Assembly (NCBI RefSeq): GCF_039812505.1
Contig: NZ_JBDIAQ010000004.1
Coordinates: 10,865-74,864 of the forward strand
Direction of reading: 5' to 3'
From: Intrasporangium_A sp039812505
Lineage (GTDB): Bacteria; Actinomycetota; Actinomycetes; Actinomycetales; Dermatophilaceae
DNA: 64,000 bases
Positions 8,349 through 16,939 of this stretch are shown piece by piece. Each line of letters starts with the position of its first letter. The stretch's first letter is position 1. The notes under the pieces were generated by a model. The model was given only the letters and a program-made list of their open reading frames with translations. It was not told where the DNA came from and made no database searches. Position numbers and translations under genes: made by a program.

Positions 8349-9961
8349 CGTGCCTCCAGCTGACGTTGCAGGTCGATCTTGCGGATCTTGCCGGCCGCGG
8401 TGACCGGCATCTCCGCGACGCAGACGAGCGCCTCGGGCAGCTTCCGCGGAGACAGCCCGCGCGCGCTGAGCCAGTCGTTGAGCTCCTTGAGCGTGGGGGC
8501 CGTACCGTTGGGCACGATGACGGCGCAGATCCGCTCGCCGAGCCGCTCGTCGGGAGCGCCGATCACGGCGACCCGACGCACCGCCGGGTGCGCCGCGATC
8601 GCGTCCTCGATCGGGACCGGTGAGATGTTCACCCCGCCGCGGATGATCAGGTCCTTCAGCCGCCCGGTCAGGTGCAGGTAGCCCTCGTCGTCGATCGTGG
8701 CGAGGTCGCCGGTCCGGAAGAACCCGTCCGGGGTGACCAGCGACCGGTACAGCTCCTCCTGGCCGAGGTAGCCGACGAACACCTGTGGTCCCCGGATCGC
8801 CAGCTCACCGGACCCGTCGGGGTCCGGATCCAGGACCGTCAGCTCCAGGTCCGGCAACGGCATACCCGCCGAGGAGGTGACCTTGGCGAGGTCGCCCCCG
8901 GGGAGGCAGGTCGTCCCGGCCCCCTCGGTCATGCCCCACAGCACCGTGACGAAGGTGTCCGGTGCCTGCCGGGTCGCGTCCTCGAGCAGGCTCGGCGGCA
9001 CAGGGGCGCCACCGCAGAGGAAGATCCGCAGCGAGGCCAGCTTCGGCCCTTCCCGCTCCCAGGGGACGTCCATGATGTCCTTGAGGAAGGGCGTGGCCGC
9101 TGCGGTGAACGCGCACCGGTGCCGCTCGACCAGCTCGAGGCCGTGCGCCGGGTCCCAGTGCTCCTGCAGGACCAGCGTGGCACCGGTCCACAGCGCGAGC
9201 CGACCCCCGTGCCAGGCGCCCACGCTGTGCCCGAGGGGCGAGGGCATGAAGATCGGGGTGTCCTCGTCGACGCCGAACCGGTCGGCGAAGGCCCGGTTGA
9301 CCGTCGCCAGGGTGTCCTCGGTGTGCATCACCGCCTTGGGCATGCCGGTCGTGCTCGAGGTGAACATCAGATGCGCCACCCCGTCGGGGATCTCCGGCGG
9401 CTCGCCGGCCCCGTCGACGTGGCTCCAGCTCGGCGGCCCGTCCGCGTCGACGAGGGCCAGAGCCACCGAACGGCCGGTGGCGCGGGCCGCCGCCAGCGCC
9501 CACTCGCCGGTGGTCCGGCCGCGCGAGGTCCGTGGGGCCACGATCGCACGAGCACCGACCAGGCCGACGACGTACGACAGGGTTGTCGCGTCGGTGGTCA
9601 GCGGAAGTGTCGCCGGGATCGCGCCGAGCCGGAGGGCGCCCAGGAAGGCGACCTGCCACGCCGCCGTGTTGGGCAGGTAGATCAGCACCCTGTCGCGCTC
9701 CCGGACGCCGGAGTCGCGCAGGTCGGCGGCGAATGCTCCGGCTGCGTGCCACAGCTGCGCCCGGGTCAGCACGACCCCTCGGTCGTCCACGAGTGCCGGA
9801 CGGTCCGGGCCGGCGTCGACGAGTCGGGCGAAGCGGTCGGACAGCCGCTCGCCGGTCCACCAGCCCGCGGCGCGGTACGCCTCGGCCAGCCGCGCGGCGG
9901 TGGCCTGCCCCGGGTCGGTCTGCCCTGAGTCGGTCGGCGTTGGGCCGCTGGTGCTGGTCAC
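8345..9961 (-). CDS. acyl-CoA synthetase (AMP-forming), cyclohexanecarboxylate-CoA ligase-like
   Basis: 538-residue ANL-superfamily ligase that activates a carboxylic acid through an acyl-AMP. The P-loop motif is TSSTTGMPK (201-209), slightly off the usual TSGTTGxPK. The core motif TGRLKDLIIRGG and the C-terminal lysine K525 in AAGKIRKID are present. Overall it looks like the ligases annotated for cyclohexanecarboxylate. The start is GTG 9961, with AAGAGGA 8 nt upstream. A TTGACA box 17 bp from GAGGAT places transcription initiation almost at the GTG, so the mRNA may be nearly leaderless. This is the first gene of the nine-gene operon. Confidence 0.92.
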   Translation of the reverse strand: MTSTSGPTPTDSGQTDPGQATAARLAEAYRAAGWWTGERLSDRFARLVDAGPDRPALVDDRGVVLTRAQLWHAAGAFAADLRDSGVRERDRVLIYLPNTAAWQVAFLGALRLGAIPATLPLTTDATTLSYVVGLVGARAIVAPRTSRGRTTGEWALAAARATGRSVALALVDADGPPSWSHVDGAGEPPEIPDGVAHLMFTSSTTGMPKAVMHTEDTLATVNRAFADRFGVDEDTPIFMPSPLGHSVGAWHGGRLALWTGATLVLQEHWDPAHGLELVERHRCAFTAAATPFLKDIMDVPWEREGPKLASLRIFLCGGAPVPPSLLEDATRQAPDTFVTVLWGMTEGAGTTCLPGGDLAKVTSSAGMPLPDLELTVLDPDPDGSGELAIRGPQVFVGYLGQEELYRSLVTPDGFFRTGDLATIDDEGYLHLTGRLKDLIIRGGVNISPVPIEDAIAAHPAVRRVAVIGAPDERLGERICAVIVPNGTAPTLKELNDWLSARGLSPRKLPEALVCVAEMPVTAAGKIRKIDLQRQLEAR

Positions 9962-9967
9962 GTCTAG

Positions 9968-9996
9968 ATCCTCTTGGGTTCGGCGGCTGTTGTCAA
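9968..9996 (-). promoter_or_regulatory. promoter of the CoA-ligase/fbiC operon
   Basis: On the minus strand TTGACA (9991-9996) is followed after 17 bp by GAGGAT (9968-9973), then 6 bp to the GTG start. The -35 is perfect; the -10 is a moderate match. The -35 is part of the block shared with the transporter-operon promoter. Confidence 0.6.
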
Positions 9997-10015
9997 GAGA
10001 GTGACATCGCTTTTT
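9991..10015 (-). promoter_or_regulatory. shared operator, copy 1
   Basis: Minus strand reads AAAAAGCGATGTC, two variable bases, then TCTCTTGACA. The same block recurs at 16890-16915 before the transporter operon. Inside it TGTCA-N6-TGACA is an inverted repeat overlapping the -35 box (9991-10006), a plausible site for the TetR-family protein encoded next door. Confidence 0.6.
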
Positions 10016-10030
10016 CCAAAGTCCGATGTC
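10003..10030. promoter_or_regulatory. inverted repeat GACATCG-N14-CGATGTC in the divergent region
   Basis: Seven-base arms at 10003-10009 and 10024-10030 lie between the divergent CoA-ligase and TetR genes, with centres 21 bp (two helical turns) apart. It may let the regulator control its own gene. The second arm is absent from the transporter-operon copy. Confidence 0.45.
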
Positions 10031-10080
10031 GCTTCTGTTACCATCGGGGTGACTGCATCCATCGAGAACGGGCTCCGCAC

Positions 10081-10752
10081 TTGACTGCACGACCGACGAC
10101 CTCGAAGGGTCTGCGCACGCGGGCCCACCTGCTGGACTGCGGTCGAGAGGTCTTCGCGCGCGACGGCTACGTGGACGCGCGGATGAGCGACGTCGCGGAA
10201 GTGGCCGAGATCTCGATGGGCGGCCTGTACCGGTACTTCGCCAACAAGGAGGAGCTGTTCGCGCAGGTGATCGCGGACCTGCACGAGCAGTTCTACCAGG
10301 CCAGCACCGCACGCGAGCACGACTTCGCGACCGAGCCCTACGAAGCGCTGGTCGAGGCCAACCGCGGGTACCTGGCGCTGTACCGGGAGCGGCGTGACGT
10401 GATGCGCGCCTTCATCCAGGCCGCGCACGTGGTGGACCGGTTCCGCGACTACTGGTGGCAGATGCGCACTCGTCACGTCAAGCGGTTCGTCGCGGCGCTG
10501 GAACGCGTGCACGGGATCACGCGGGTCAACGGGGTCGACGCCGCCCTGGCCGCCGAGTCGGTTGCCTGCATGGTCGAGCAGTCGGCCTACGTGTGGTTCG
10601 CCCAGCAGAGCCTGCACGGCGCCGAGGTCGACCTGGAGGATGCCACCCGGGTCGTCGCCCACGCCTGGTACGCGACCTTCTTCAGTCCGCCGGTCGATGA
10701 GCCCGCCCCCGGAGGCGTGCGACTGACCCAGACGCGGCCGCGACCGGCCTGA
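10081..10752 (+). CDS. TetR/AcrR-family transcriptional regulator
   Basis: 223 residues. The N-terminal helix-turn-helix is typical (ISMGGLYRYFANKEELF) and the C-terminal ligand domain is helical. It is the only plus-strand gene in the first 38 kb and lies between two minus-strand operons that share an operator-like block, so it is the obvious candidate regulator. I chose the TTG at 10081 because the open frame upstream has no ATG or GTG near the domain start. No good Shine-Dalgarno sequence precedes it, so the start is uncertain. The effector is unknown; a CoA thioester of the pathway substrate would be typical. Confidence 0.85.
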   Translation: MTARPTTSKGLRTRAHLLDCGREVFARDGYVDARMSDVAEVAEISMGGLYRYFANKEELFAQVIADLHEQFYQASTAREHDFATEPYEALVEANRGYLALYRERRDVMRAFIQAAHVVDRFRDYWWQMRTRHVKRFVAALERVHGITRVNGVDAALAAESVACMVEQSAYVWFAQQSLHGAEVDLEDATRVVAHAWYATFFSPPVDEPAPGGVRLTQTRPRPA

Positions 10753-10876
10753 CCTCCGGCCCAGGTCCCTCCCGGCCCGGGTCCGCAGCGCTGTCCGGTC
10801 GGCTGACGCCGGGCTGCCCCGCCGGCCCGGGGTCCGGCCCGCGCACCTGACATGCCTCGGCTTCATGTCGCGGCCC

Positions 10877-12229
10877 TCACGGGATCGGGGCGCCCAGCCG
10901 GTCGAACACGGCCTGCCCGGCGGCGAACAGGAGAGCCTCGCCGTGTCGGGGGCCGACCAGCTGGACACCCACGGGCAGGCCGTCCGCGAGGCCGGCGGGT
11001 ACCGCGAGAGCAGGGTTACCCGTGACGTTGGCGAACGCAGTGTCCCGGCACAGCACCCAGTCGCGATCCTGGGCGACGCCGCCCAGCACCACCTGTTCGA
11101 CGTAGGCCCGAGGCGCGGTGCAGGGTATGCCGTTGAGCAGCACCACCTGGAACGAGCCGAGCAGCCGGTTCCACTCCCGGACGACGGCCCTACGGGACTC
11201 GAGCGCGTCGAGGTAGTCGCACGCCGTGGTGCGCAGGGCATCCTCGAGGCGCTGCCGGACGTACGGGGAGTAGTCGTCGCCGCGCTCGGCCAGCAAGGAG
11301 CGATGCACCTGACCGGCCTCGGCCGCCATGATGGTGAAGTTGACCCGAGCGGCATCGGCGAGCGACGGGCCGCCTTCGACGATCTCGACCACGGCGCCGG
11401 CGTCCTCGAGCGCTCGCGATGCGTCCGACTGCGCCTGCCGGACGGGCCCTTCGACGACATCCTGGGGAAGCACCACACCCACGCGCAGACCCCGCACCGA
11501 TCCGGGCGGCCCTGGCAGGGGCAGCCGGTCGGACCCGGACCGCAGCACGGCGTGCAGCAGCCTCGCGTCCTCGGGGGTACGGGCCAGCGGCCCGACGCAG
11601 TCGAGGGTCTGCGACAGCGGGAAGACGCCGCGAGTGCTGATCTCGCCCTTGGTCGGCTTCAGCCCCACGACCCCGCACAGCCCGGCCGGGATGCGCACCG
11701 ATCCCGCGGTGTCGGTCCCCAGGGCGCCGAAGCAGGTACCCGATGCCAGCGCGGCCGCGCTGCCACCCGAGGAGCCACCCACCATGCGGTCGAGGTTCCA
11801 GGGGTTGCGCGTCGGCTCGGTCGTGCCGCCGTAGGCGAACTCGTGGGTGTTGGCCTTTCCGACCAGCACCGCGCCGGCGTCGCGGAGCCGGCGCCAGGCG
11901 ACGCTGTCCCGGCGGGCCACGTTGTCCGCAAGTGCCCGGCTGCCTGCCGCGGTGACCATCCCCTGCACGTCGAACAGGTCCTTCACGGCGACCGGCACCC
12001 CGGTCAGCACCGGAGCCTCCTCGCGGTCGCGGTCGAGCGTGGCCTGGGCGCTGCGGGCCTGTTCGCGGGCCGACTCCGCCGTCACGGTGACGAAGGCCCT
12101 GACCTGGGGCTCCACCTGCTCGATCCGGGCCAGAACGGCTTCGACGACCTCGACCGCACCGACCTCCCGGGCCCGCAGCCGACCGGCCAGCTCGACCAGG
12201 GACCAGCGGTGCCACTCAGCCGACACCAA
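10877..12229 (-). CDS. amidase, amidase-signature family (second paralogue)
   Basis: 450 residues with the complete triad: K83 in GVPVAVKDLF, GGSSGG (151-156) and S177 in GTDTAGSVRIP. It is the last gene of the Liv-type transporter operon and overlaps livF by about 14 bp. The likely start is TTG 12229, with AGGAG 7 nt upstream; GTG 12226 is an alternative. It differs enough from the amidase at 4369-5775 that the two probably act on different amides or at different steps. Hydrolysis of the imported compound just after uptake is the natural guess. A GatA role is unlikely given the context. Confidence 0.9.
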   Translation of the reverse strand: MVSAEWHRWSLVELAGRLRAREVGAVEVVEAVLARIEQVEPQVRAFVTVTAESAREQARSAQATLDRDREEAPVLTGVPVAVKDLFDVQGMVTAAGSRALADNVARRDSVAWRRLRDAGAVLVGKANTHEFAYGGTTEPTRNPWNLDRMVGGSSGGSAAALASGTCFGALGTDTAGSVRIPAGLCGVVGLKPTKGEISTRGVFPLSQTLDCVGPLARTPEDARLLHAVLRSGSDRLPLPGPPGSVRGLRVGVVLPQDVVEGPVRQAQSDASRALEDAGAVVEIVEGGPSLADAARVNFTIMAAEAGQVHRSLLAERGDDYSPYVRQRLEDALRTTACDYLDALESRRAVVREWNRLLGSFQVVLLNGIPCTAPRAYVEQVVLGGVAQDRDWVLCRDTAFANVTGNPALAVPAGLADGLPVGVQLVGPRHGEALLFAAGQAVFDRLGAPIP

Positions 12230-12932
12230 TGTACTTCTCCTGTACGTCCCGGGCCGCCCCGAACTGCTCGCGGGTGCCGTCGAAGACGATCCGGCCGGCG
12301 GACATCACGAGCACCCGGGTGGCGACCGACAGGGCCAGCTCGACGTTCTGCTCCACCAGCACGATCGCACCGTGTTCGTTGCTGCGCACCAGCTCGCGCA
12401 GCACCTCGGCGATCTCGAGGACGACCGAGGGGGCCAGCCCCTCGGACGGTTCGTCCAGCAGCAGCAGGTCGGGGTTGCTGCTCAGGGCGCGCGCGATGGC
12501 GAGCATCTGCTGCTCTCCCCCGCTGAGCTGGGTGCCCAGCGCGGCCGACCTGTCCCCGAGCACCCGGAAGGTGTCGAAGAGCCGGTCCAGGGTCCAGCGC
12601 CCCTCGCCGCGAGGGCCCTTCCGGGCGGCCATGGTCAGGTGCTCTCGGACGGTGCACGAGGCGAACACCTGCCTGGTCTCCGGGACCAGGCCGATGCCCC
12701 GGCGGGAGCGTTGGATGGCGGACTCGCCCGTGATGTCGGCTCCGTTGAACGAGATCTTCCCGGAGGTGACCGGCACCACGCCCGCGATCGTCGACAGGCA
12801 GGTGGTCTTGCCCATGCCGTTGCGCCCGAGCAGGGCCACCACGGAGCCCGCCTCGATGCCGAAGTCGACGCCGTGAAGGACCGGGGTCGCACCGTACCCG
12901 GAGGCGACCGCCTCCAACGTCAGCACACTCAC
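12216..12932 (-). CDS. livF: branched-chain amino acid-type ABC transporter ATPase LivF
   Basis: 238-residue ABC ATPase. Walker A is GRNGMGKT, the signature LSGGEQQ, and Walker B DLLLLDEPSEGLAP, whose LAP ending is typical of LivF. It overlaps livG by 4 bp and the amidase by about 14 bp. It would power import through LivH/LivM of a substrate that, from context, is probably an amide or amide-like acid rather than leucine. Confidence 0.93.
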   Translation of the reverse strand: MSVLTLEAVASGYGATPVLHGVDFGIEAGSVVALLGRNGMGKTTCLSTIAGVVPVTSGKISFNGADITGESAIQRSRRGIGLVPETRQVFASCTVREHLTMAARKGPRGEGRWTLDRLFDTFRVLGDRSAALGTQLSGGEQQMLAIARALSSNPDLLLLDEPSEGLAPSVVLEIAEVLRELVRSNEHGAIVLVEQNVELALSVATRVLVMSAGRIVFDGTREQFGAARDVQEKYIGVG

Positions 12933-13672
12933 TTCGACGCCTCTCCACCGGTGCCGAAGTAGATGTCGGCCACCAGCTGGTTCTTCCGTACCTCGTCGGG
13001 TGTTCCGTCGACCGCCACCTTGCCACGTGCCATCACGATCACGCGCTGGGCGAAGCCGAAGACCATGTCCATGTCGTGGGCGACCAGCACCACGGTGATC
13101 TTCGGGTCGAGCTGCGCGATGCGCTCCACCAGGGCGGTGTTCTCCGCACCGGTCAGACCCACGTTCGGCTCGTCCAGCAACAGCACCTTCGGCGAGCGGG
13201 CCATCGCGAGCGCCAGCTCCAAAGAGCGCTGCTGGCCGTAGGACAGGCTCTCCGGACGCACGTCCCAGGCTCGTTGCGGCACTCCCCAGTCGGCCAGGAG
13301 CGACTCCGCCCGCTGCTTCGAGTCCTGGTTGCCACGTGCTCGCACCCAGCCTCGTCGACCCGGGGTCAGGCAGGCGAGCTCCGCCTGCTCGCGGGCCGTC
13401 AGACCCTCCATCAGGTTCGTGATCTGGAAGGACCGGGTGATGCCCAGGTTCGCTCGGCGGTACGGGCCCAGCCTGGTGATGTCGACCTCCCCCAGCCGGA
13501 TGCGACCGGACGTCGACCGGGTCTGGCCTCCCATCAGCGAGAGCAGGCTGCTCTTGCCTGCGCCGTTCGGGCCGATGATCGCGACCCGCGCGCCCGGCTC
13601 GAACGTCAGGCTGACGTCGCTGACTGCTCGCACGCCGCCGTACCGCAGGGACACTCCCTCAAGACTGAACAC
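12929..13672 (-). CDS. livG: branched-chain amino acid-type ABC transporter ATPase LivG
   Basis: 247 residues with Walker A GPNGAGKS, signature LSYGQQRSLELA (LivG-type rather than LSGG) and Walker B VLLLDEPNVGL. The start is GTG 13672, because GGAGGAGGT lies 5 nt upstream; longer in-frame extensions run into livM. It overlaps livM by 14 bp and livF by 4 bp. It pairs with LivF to drive the LivHM channel. Confidence 0.92.
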   Translation of the reverse strand: MFSLEGVSLRYGGVRAVSDVSLTFEPGARVAIIGPNGAGKSSLLSLMGGQTRSTSGRIRLGEVDITRLGPYRRANLGITRSFQITNLMEGLTAREQAELACLTPGRRGWVRARGNQDSKQRAESLLADWGVPQRAWDVRPESLSYGQQRSLELALAMARSPKVLLLDEPNVGLTGAENTALVERIAQLDPKITVVLVAHDMDMVFGFAQRVIVMARGKVAVDGTPDEVRKNQLVADIYFGTGGEASK

Positions 13673-14750
13673 GGGCGACCTCCTCCTCGCGTCGGCGGGA
13701 TGCCCGCTTCCTGCGGGTGATCGCGATACCGCGCAGCACGACGAGCGCGATGACGAACAGGACCCCCAGGACCAGGTTCTTGTGGTCCGGTGCGTACTGG
13801 TCCGCGAAGAACCCGGCGAGCTCGACCACGACCGCGCCGATGACGCCACCCCAGAGGCGGCCGATCCCCCCGATGATGATCATCAGCACGATCAGCCCGG
13901 ACTGGGCGATCCCCACGTTGGCCGGCGCCATGATCCCGCTGTAGTAGGCGAACAGGACGCCGGCCACCCCCGCGATGGCACCGGCGGCGATGAACGCGCT
14001 GTACTGGTAGAGCCACGTGTTGTAGCCGAGCGCCGACATGCGCTGCTGGTTCTCCCGGATGCCGCGCAGGACCAGCCCGTACCGCGAGCTGACCAGCAGG
14101 TACAGCACCAGCGCGGCCACCGCGCTCACGACCAGCGTGAAGTAGTACATGTTCAGGCTGGTCCAGCGGATGACCAGCGGGGCGACCTCGGGTGGCGCGA
14201 TACCCACCACGGCCTCGGCGCCGCTGGTCTGCAGCACGTCCCACTGCTGGGCGAGGCTGTAGATCATCTGCCCCATCGCGAAGGTGACCAGGATGAAGTA
14301 GATGCCCCGGGTCCGCAGCGCGACGAAACCCACGACGGCAGCCACGACCGAGGCGACCAGCACGGAGATGGCCATCCCGATCCAGAAGTTGGTCACTCCG
14401 CCGTCCACCATCAGCATCCCGACGGTGTAGCCGCCGGCGCCGAAGAAGGCGGCGTGTCCCAGCGAGATCATCCCGGCATAGCCGTAGATCAGGTCCAGGC
14501 TCATGGCGAGCAGCGCGAGGATCACGATGCGGGTGGCGAGGTCCTGGTGGAACGGGGTCAGCACCAACGGCAGCAGGACCAGCACTGCGGCGAACGCCGC
14601 CGTCACCAGCAGTCGTCTCAACCGTGCCTGACCCTCCGGGTTTCCTCGGGGCGCGCCGTTCCGCCCCCTTCCGGCGCGGTCGGTCGGGGCTGTGCCGCTC
14701 GGGCCGGATGACTGCATGGGCTGGTCCTCGGTTGTCGGTTTCCTGCTCAT
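13659..14750 (-). CDS. livM: branched-chain amino acid-type ABC transporter permease LivM
   Basis: 363 residues. A hydrophilic N-terminal extension of about 45 residues, rich in Arg, Gly and Pro, precedes about ten membrane segments. The family motif SLGHAAFFGAGGYT is clear, as is GGIGRLWGGVIGA near the C terminus. ATG 14750 overlaps the livH stop (ATGA). It forms the channel with LivH in the cytoplasmic membrane. Confidence 0.93.
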   Translation of the reverse strand: MSRKPTTEDQPMQSSGPSGTAPTDRAGRGRNGAPRGNPEGQARLRRLLVTAAFAAVLVLLPLVLTPFHQDLATRIVILALLAMSLDLIYGYAGMISLGHAAFFGAGGYTVGMLMVDGGVTNFWIGMAISVLVASVVAAVVGFVALRTRGIYFILVTFAMGQMIYSLAQQWDVLQTSGAEAVVGIAPPEVAPLVIRWTSLNMYYFTLVVSAVAALVLYLLVSSRYGLVLRGIRENQQRMSALGYNTWLYQYSAFIAAGAIAGVAGVLFAYYSGIMAPANVGIAQSGLIVLMIIIGGIGRLWGGVIGAVVVELAGFFADQYAPDHKNLVLGVLFVIALVVLRGIAITRRKRASRRREEEVARVQS

Positions 14751-15601
14751 TGGCTGACCACCCGGCCACTGATCCCAGCCGGTCGCACCACCAGGATCAC
14801 GGCCATCACGACGTAGAGGCTGAAGCCGGAGAAGGACGGGAACAGCACCACGCTCACTGCCTGGCTCAGGCCCACGATGAGAGCACCGATCAGGGCCCCG
14901 GGGATGCTCCCGACCCCCCCGAGGACGACGACGACCAGCGCCAGCAACATGATGTCGATGCCGAAGCTGGGCTGTGCCCCCATCACGAGCCCGCCGATGA
15001 CGCCGGCGGCGCCGGCCACTGCCGAGCCGATCACGAACAGGCCGGCGGAGACCAGGTCCAGCCGGATCCCCATCGTGCGGACCATCTGCGGGTCGTCCAT
15101 GCCGGCGCGGACGATGGCCCCGATCCTGGTCCGCTGCTGCAGCCACCAGAGCAGCACCAGGAAGACGATCCCGACCACGATGATGAAGACCCGCGCCGTG
15201 GGGTAGGTCAGACCCAGCAGGTTGACCGAGCCGTCCAGCCCCGGCACCGAGAAGGGCGCCTTCGCGTTGGTTCCCCAGATCCACTGGACCACGTCGGCGA
15301 GGATGTAGACGACCCCGAAGGAGATCAGGATCTGCTCGTCCAGCAGGCCGCTGAGGTGCCGGAAGAAGGCCTGGTGGACCAGCATGCCGACGACCGCGGC
15401 CGCCAGGGCGCCGCAGCCGATGGCCAGCCAGAACGGCAGGCCCGCGTCCATCGCGACCGACCAGCCGACGTACGCACCCACCATGTAGAGGGCGCCGTGG
15501 GCGAGGTTGATGATGCCCATCGACCCGATGATCAGCGACAGGCCGCTGCCGATCAGGAACAGCACGAACCCGAGCGAGATCCCGTTCAGTACAGCCAACA
15601 C
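14747..15601 (-). CDS. livH: branched-chain amino acid-type ABC transporter permease LivH
   Basis: 284 residues with about eight membrane segments. The family motif NLAHGALYMVGAY lies near residue 35, and VVVVLGGVGSIPGALIGA near 235. The start is GTG 15601, with GGAG 6 nt upstream. It follows the binding-protein gene by 9 bp and overlaps livM by 4 bp. Partner of LivM. Confidence 0.93.
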   Translation of the reverse strand: MLAVLNGISLGFVLFLIGSGLSLIIGSMGIINLAHGALYMVGAYVGWSVAMDAGLPFWLAIGCGALAAAVVGMLVHQAFFRHLSGLLDEQILISFGVVYILADVVQWIWGTNAKAPFSVPGLDGSVNLLGLTYPTARVFIIVVGIVFLVLLWWLQQRTRIGAIVRAGMDDPQMVRTMGIRLDLVSAGLFVIGSAVAGAAGVIGGLVMGAQPSFGIDIMLLALVVVVLGGVGSIPGALIGALIVGLSQAVSVVLFPSFSGFSLYVVMAVILVVRPAGISGRVVSQ

Positions 15602-15610
15602 GGCGGACTC

Positions 15611-16810
15611 CTACAGCTCGTTGGGTACGTTGTCGAAGGTCTTTACCGGCTCCCACACGTACCGGCCGTCCTGGTGCACGGCCTTGACGATCGTGCGCGA
15701 GGTGACTCCGAGGAAGTTGGCGTCGATGTGGCCGGGCCCGTAAGGGGTGTCCAGCCGGACCTGGACGACGGCCTTCTTGAGCCGTTCGAAGTCGGCGGCT
15801 CCGCCGGCCTTCTCGATCGTGGCCAGGGCCAGCTTGGTGTCGACGTAGGCGGCCGCGTTCTGGTTGTTCGGGACCTGCCCCTTGTTGGCCTTGGCGAAGT
15901 CGGCCACGAAGGCCTTGTTGGCCTTGTTGGTCAGCCCCGCCGACCAGTCGACGATCCCGAGCGAGCCGACGATGTTGGCCCCCATGCTCTGGAAGGTCGG
16001 GTCGAACACGCCGTTGACGAAGATGATCGGCATCTTGATCCCGAGGGACCGGAAGCTCTTGACGAACGATGCCGCGTCCTGCGGGACCAGCCACATCACC
16101 AGCGCATCCGCGTCACGGTCCAGGTTCGAGGCGTACGGCAACAGGTCCGTCGTGCCGAGTGGTACCCACTGCTGCTGCACCACCTTGCCGCCGGCCTTGG
16201 TGAACGTCTGGGTCGCGCCGACCAGCACGTTGTGCCCGTAGACGTAGTCGGGCGCCAGGGTCGCGATGCTCTGGTAGTGCAGCTCGTCGGCCAGGTAGCC
16301 GCCCAGCGGCGTGGAGAAGCTCGTGTCCAGGGTCGACCAGCCGATGAAGTTCCCGCGGCCCGCCAGCTCCTTGGTGTTGCCGAACGGGACGAAGGCCATC
16401 ACGTTGGTGGTCTTGAAGTACGCCGCCACCGCCTGCTGGCTGGACCCGAACACCGGGCCGATCACGACCGTGACGCCCTCCTGCTGGACCAGGCGCTTGG
16501 CCTCCCGCAGCGTGTTCGCCGGGTCGAGCACGTCCTCGCTGGCCTTGACCAGCTCGACGGGGCGACCGGCCACCTTCATGCCGGCCTCCTGCAGGGCCAG
16601 CTGCGTGCCGGCCAGGCCGTCCGGGCCGTAGTTGGAGTACGCCCCGTTGAAGGGCCACAGGATCCCGATCTTGATCGGTCCCGAGTCGTCACCGGCGCCG
16701 GTGCCCGAGGCGCACGAGGTGAGCGCGAGAGCCATCACCATGGCGAGCACCAGCGCGAGAAGACGGGGGCGGTCCGGGGTTCGACTCGTCTTGTGAGGGG
16801 TGCAGTCCAT
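15611..16810 (-). CDS. ABC transporter substrate-binding lipoprotein, Liv type
   Basis: 399 residues. A lipoprotein signal (basic n-region, then LLALVLAMVMALAL) ends in the lipobox LTSC with C33 as the lipidated residue. The mature part is a periplasmic-binding-protein type I domain of the leucine/amide family (IKIGILWPFNGAYSNYG). It catches the substrate outside the cell for LivHMGF. I prefer ATG 16810 because it gives a normal signal peptide; ATG 16831 is possible and lies 28 nt from the predicted transcription start. It is the first gene of the transporter operon. Confidence 0.9.
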   Translation of the reverse strand: MDCTPHKTSRTPDRPRLLALVLAMVMALALTSCASGTGAGDDSGPIKIGILWPFNGAYSNYGPDGLAGTQLALQEAGMKVAGRPVELVKASEDVLDPANTLREAKRLVQQEGVTVVIGPVFGSSQQAVAAYFKTTNVMAFVPFGNTKELAGRGNFIGWSTLDTSFSTPLGGYLADELHYQSIATLAPDYVYGHNVLVGATQTFTKAGGKVVQQQWVPLGTTDLLPYASNLDRDADALVMWLVPQDAASFVKSFRSLGIKMPIIFVNGVFDPTFQSMGANIVGSLGIVDWSAGLTNKANKAFVADFAKANKGQVPNNQNAAAYVDTKLALATIEKAGGAADFERLKKAVVQVRLDTPYGPGHIDANFLGVTSRTIVKAVHQDGRYVWEPVKTFDNVPNEL

Positions 16811-16865
16811 CACCTGATCGCTTTCCGTCATTGGCAGGCCGACCGTTTGCGGTGGACCAGCATCG

Positions 16866-16895
16866 ACGGTAGGGAAGACCGGACTCACCTGTCAA
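16866..16895 (-). promoter_or_regulatory. promoter of the Liv transporter operon
   Basis: TTGACA (16890-16895), an 18-bp spacer and TACCGT (16866-16871) on the minus strand give a transcript starting near 16859. The -35 is shared with the conserved block. Confidence 0.65.
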
Positions 16896-16915
16896 GAGAC
16901 CGACATCGCTTTTTT
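16890..16915 (-). promoter_or_regulatory. shared operator, copy 2
   Basis: Minus strand reads AAAAAGCGATGTC, two variable bases, then TCTCTTGACA, identical outside the variable bases to 9991-10015. The arms TGTC and GACA flank eight bases. It links transporter and catabolic operons into one regulon. Confidence 0.6.
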
Positions 16916-16939
16916 GTGGAAGACGCCCTTCCACGTGGC

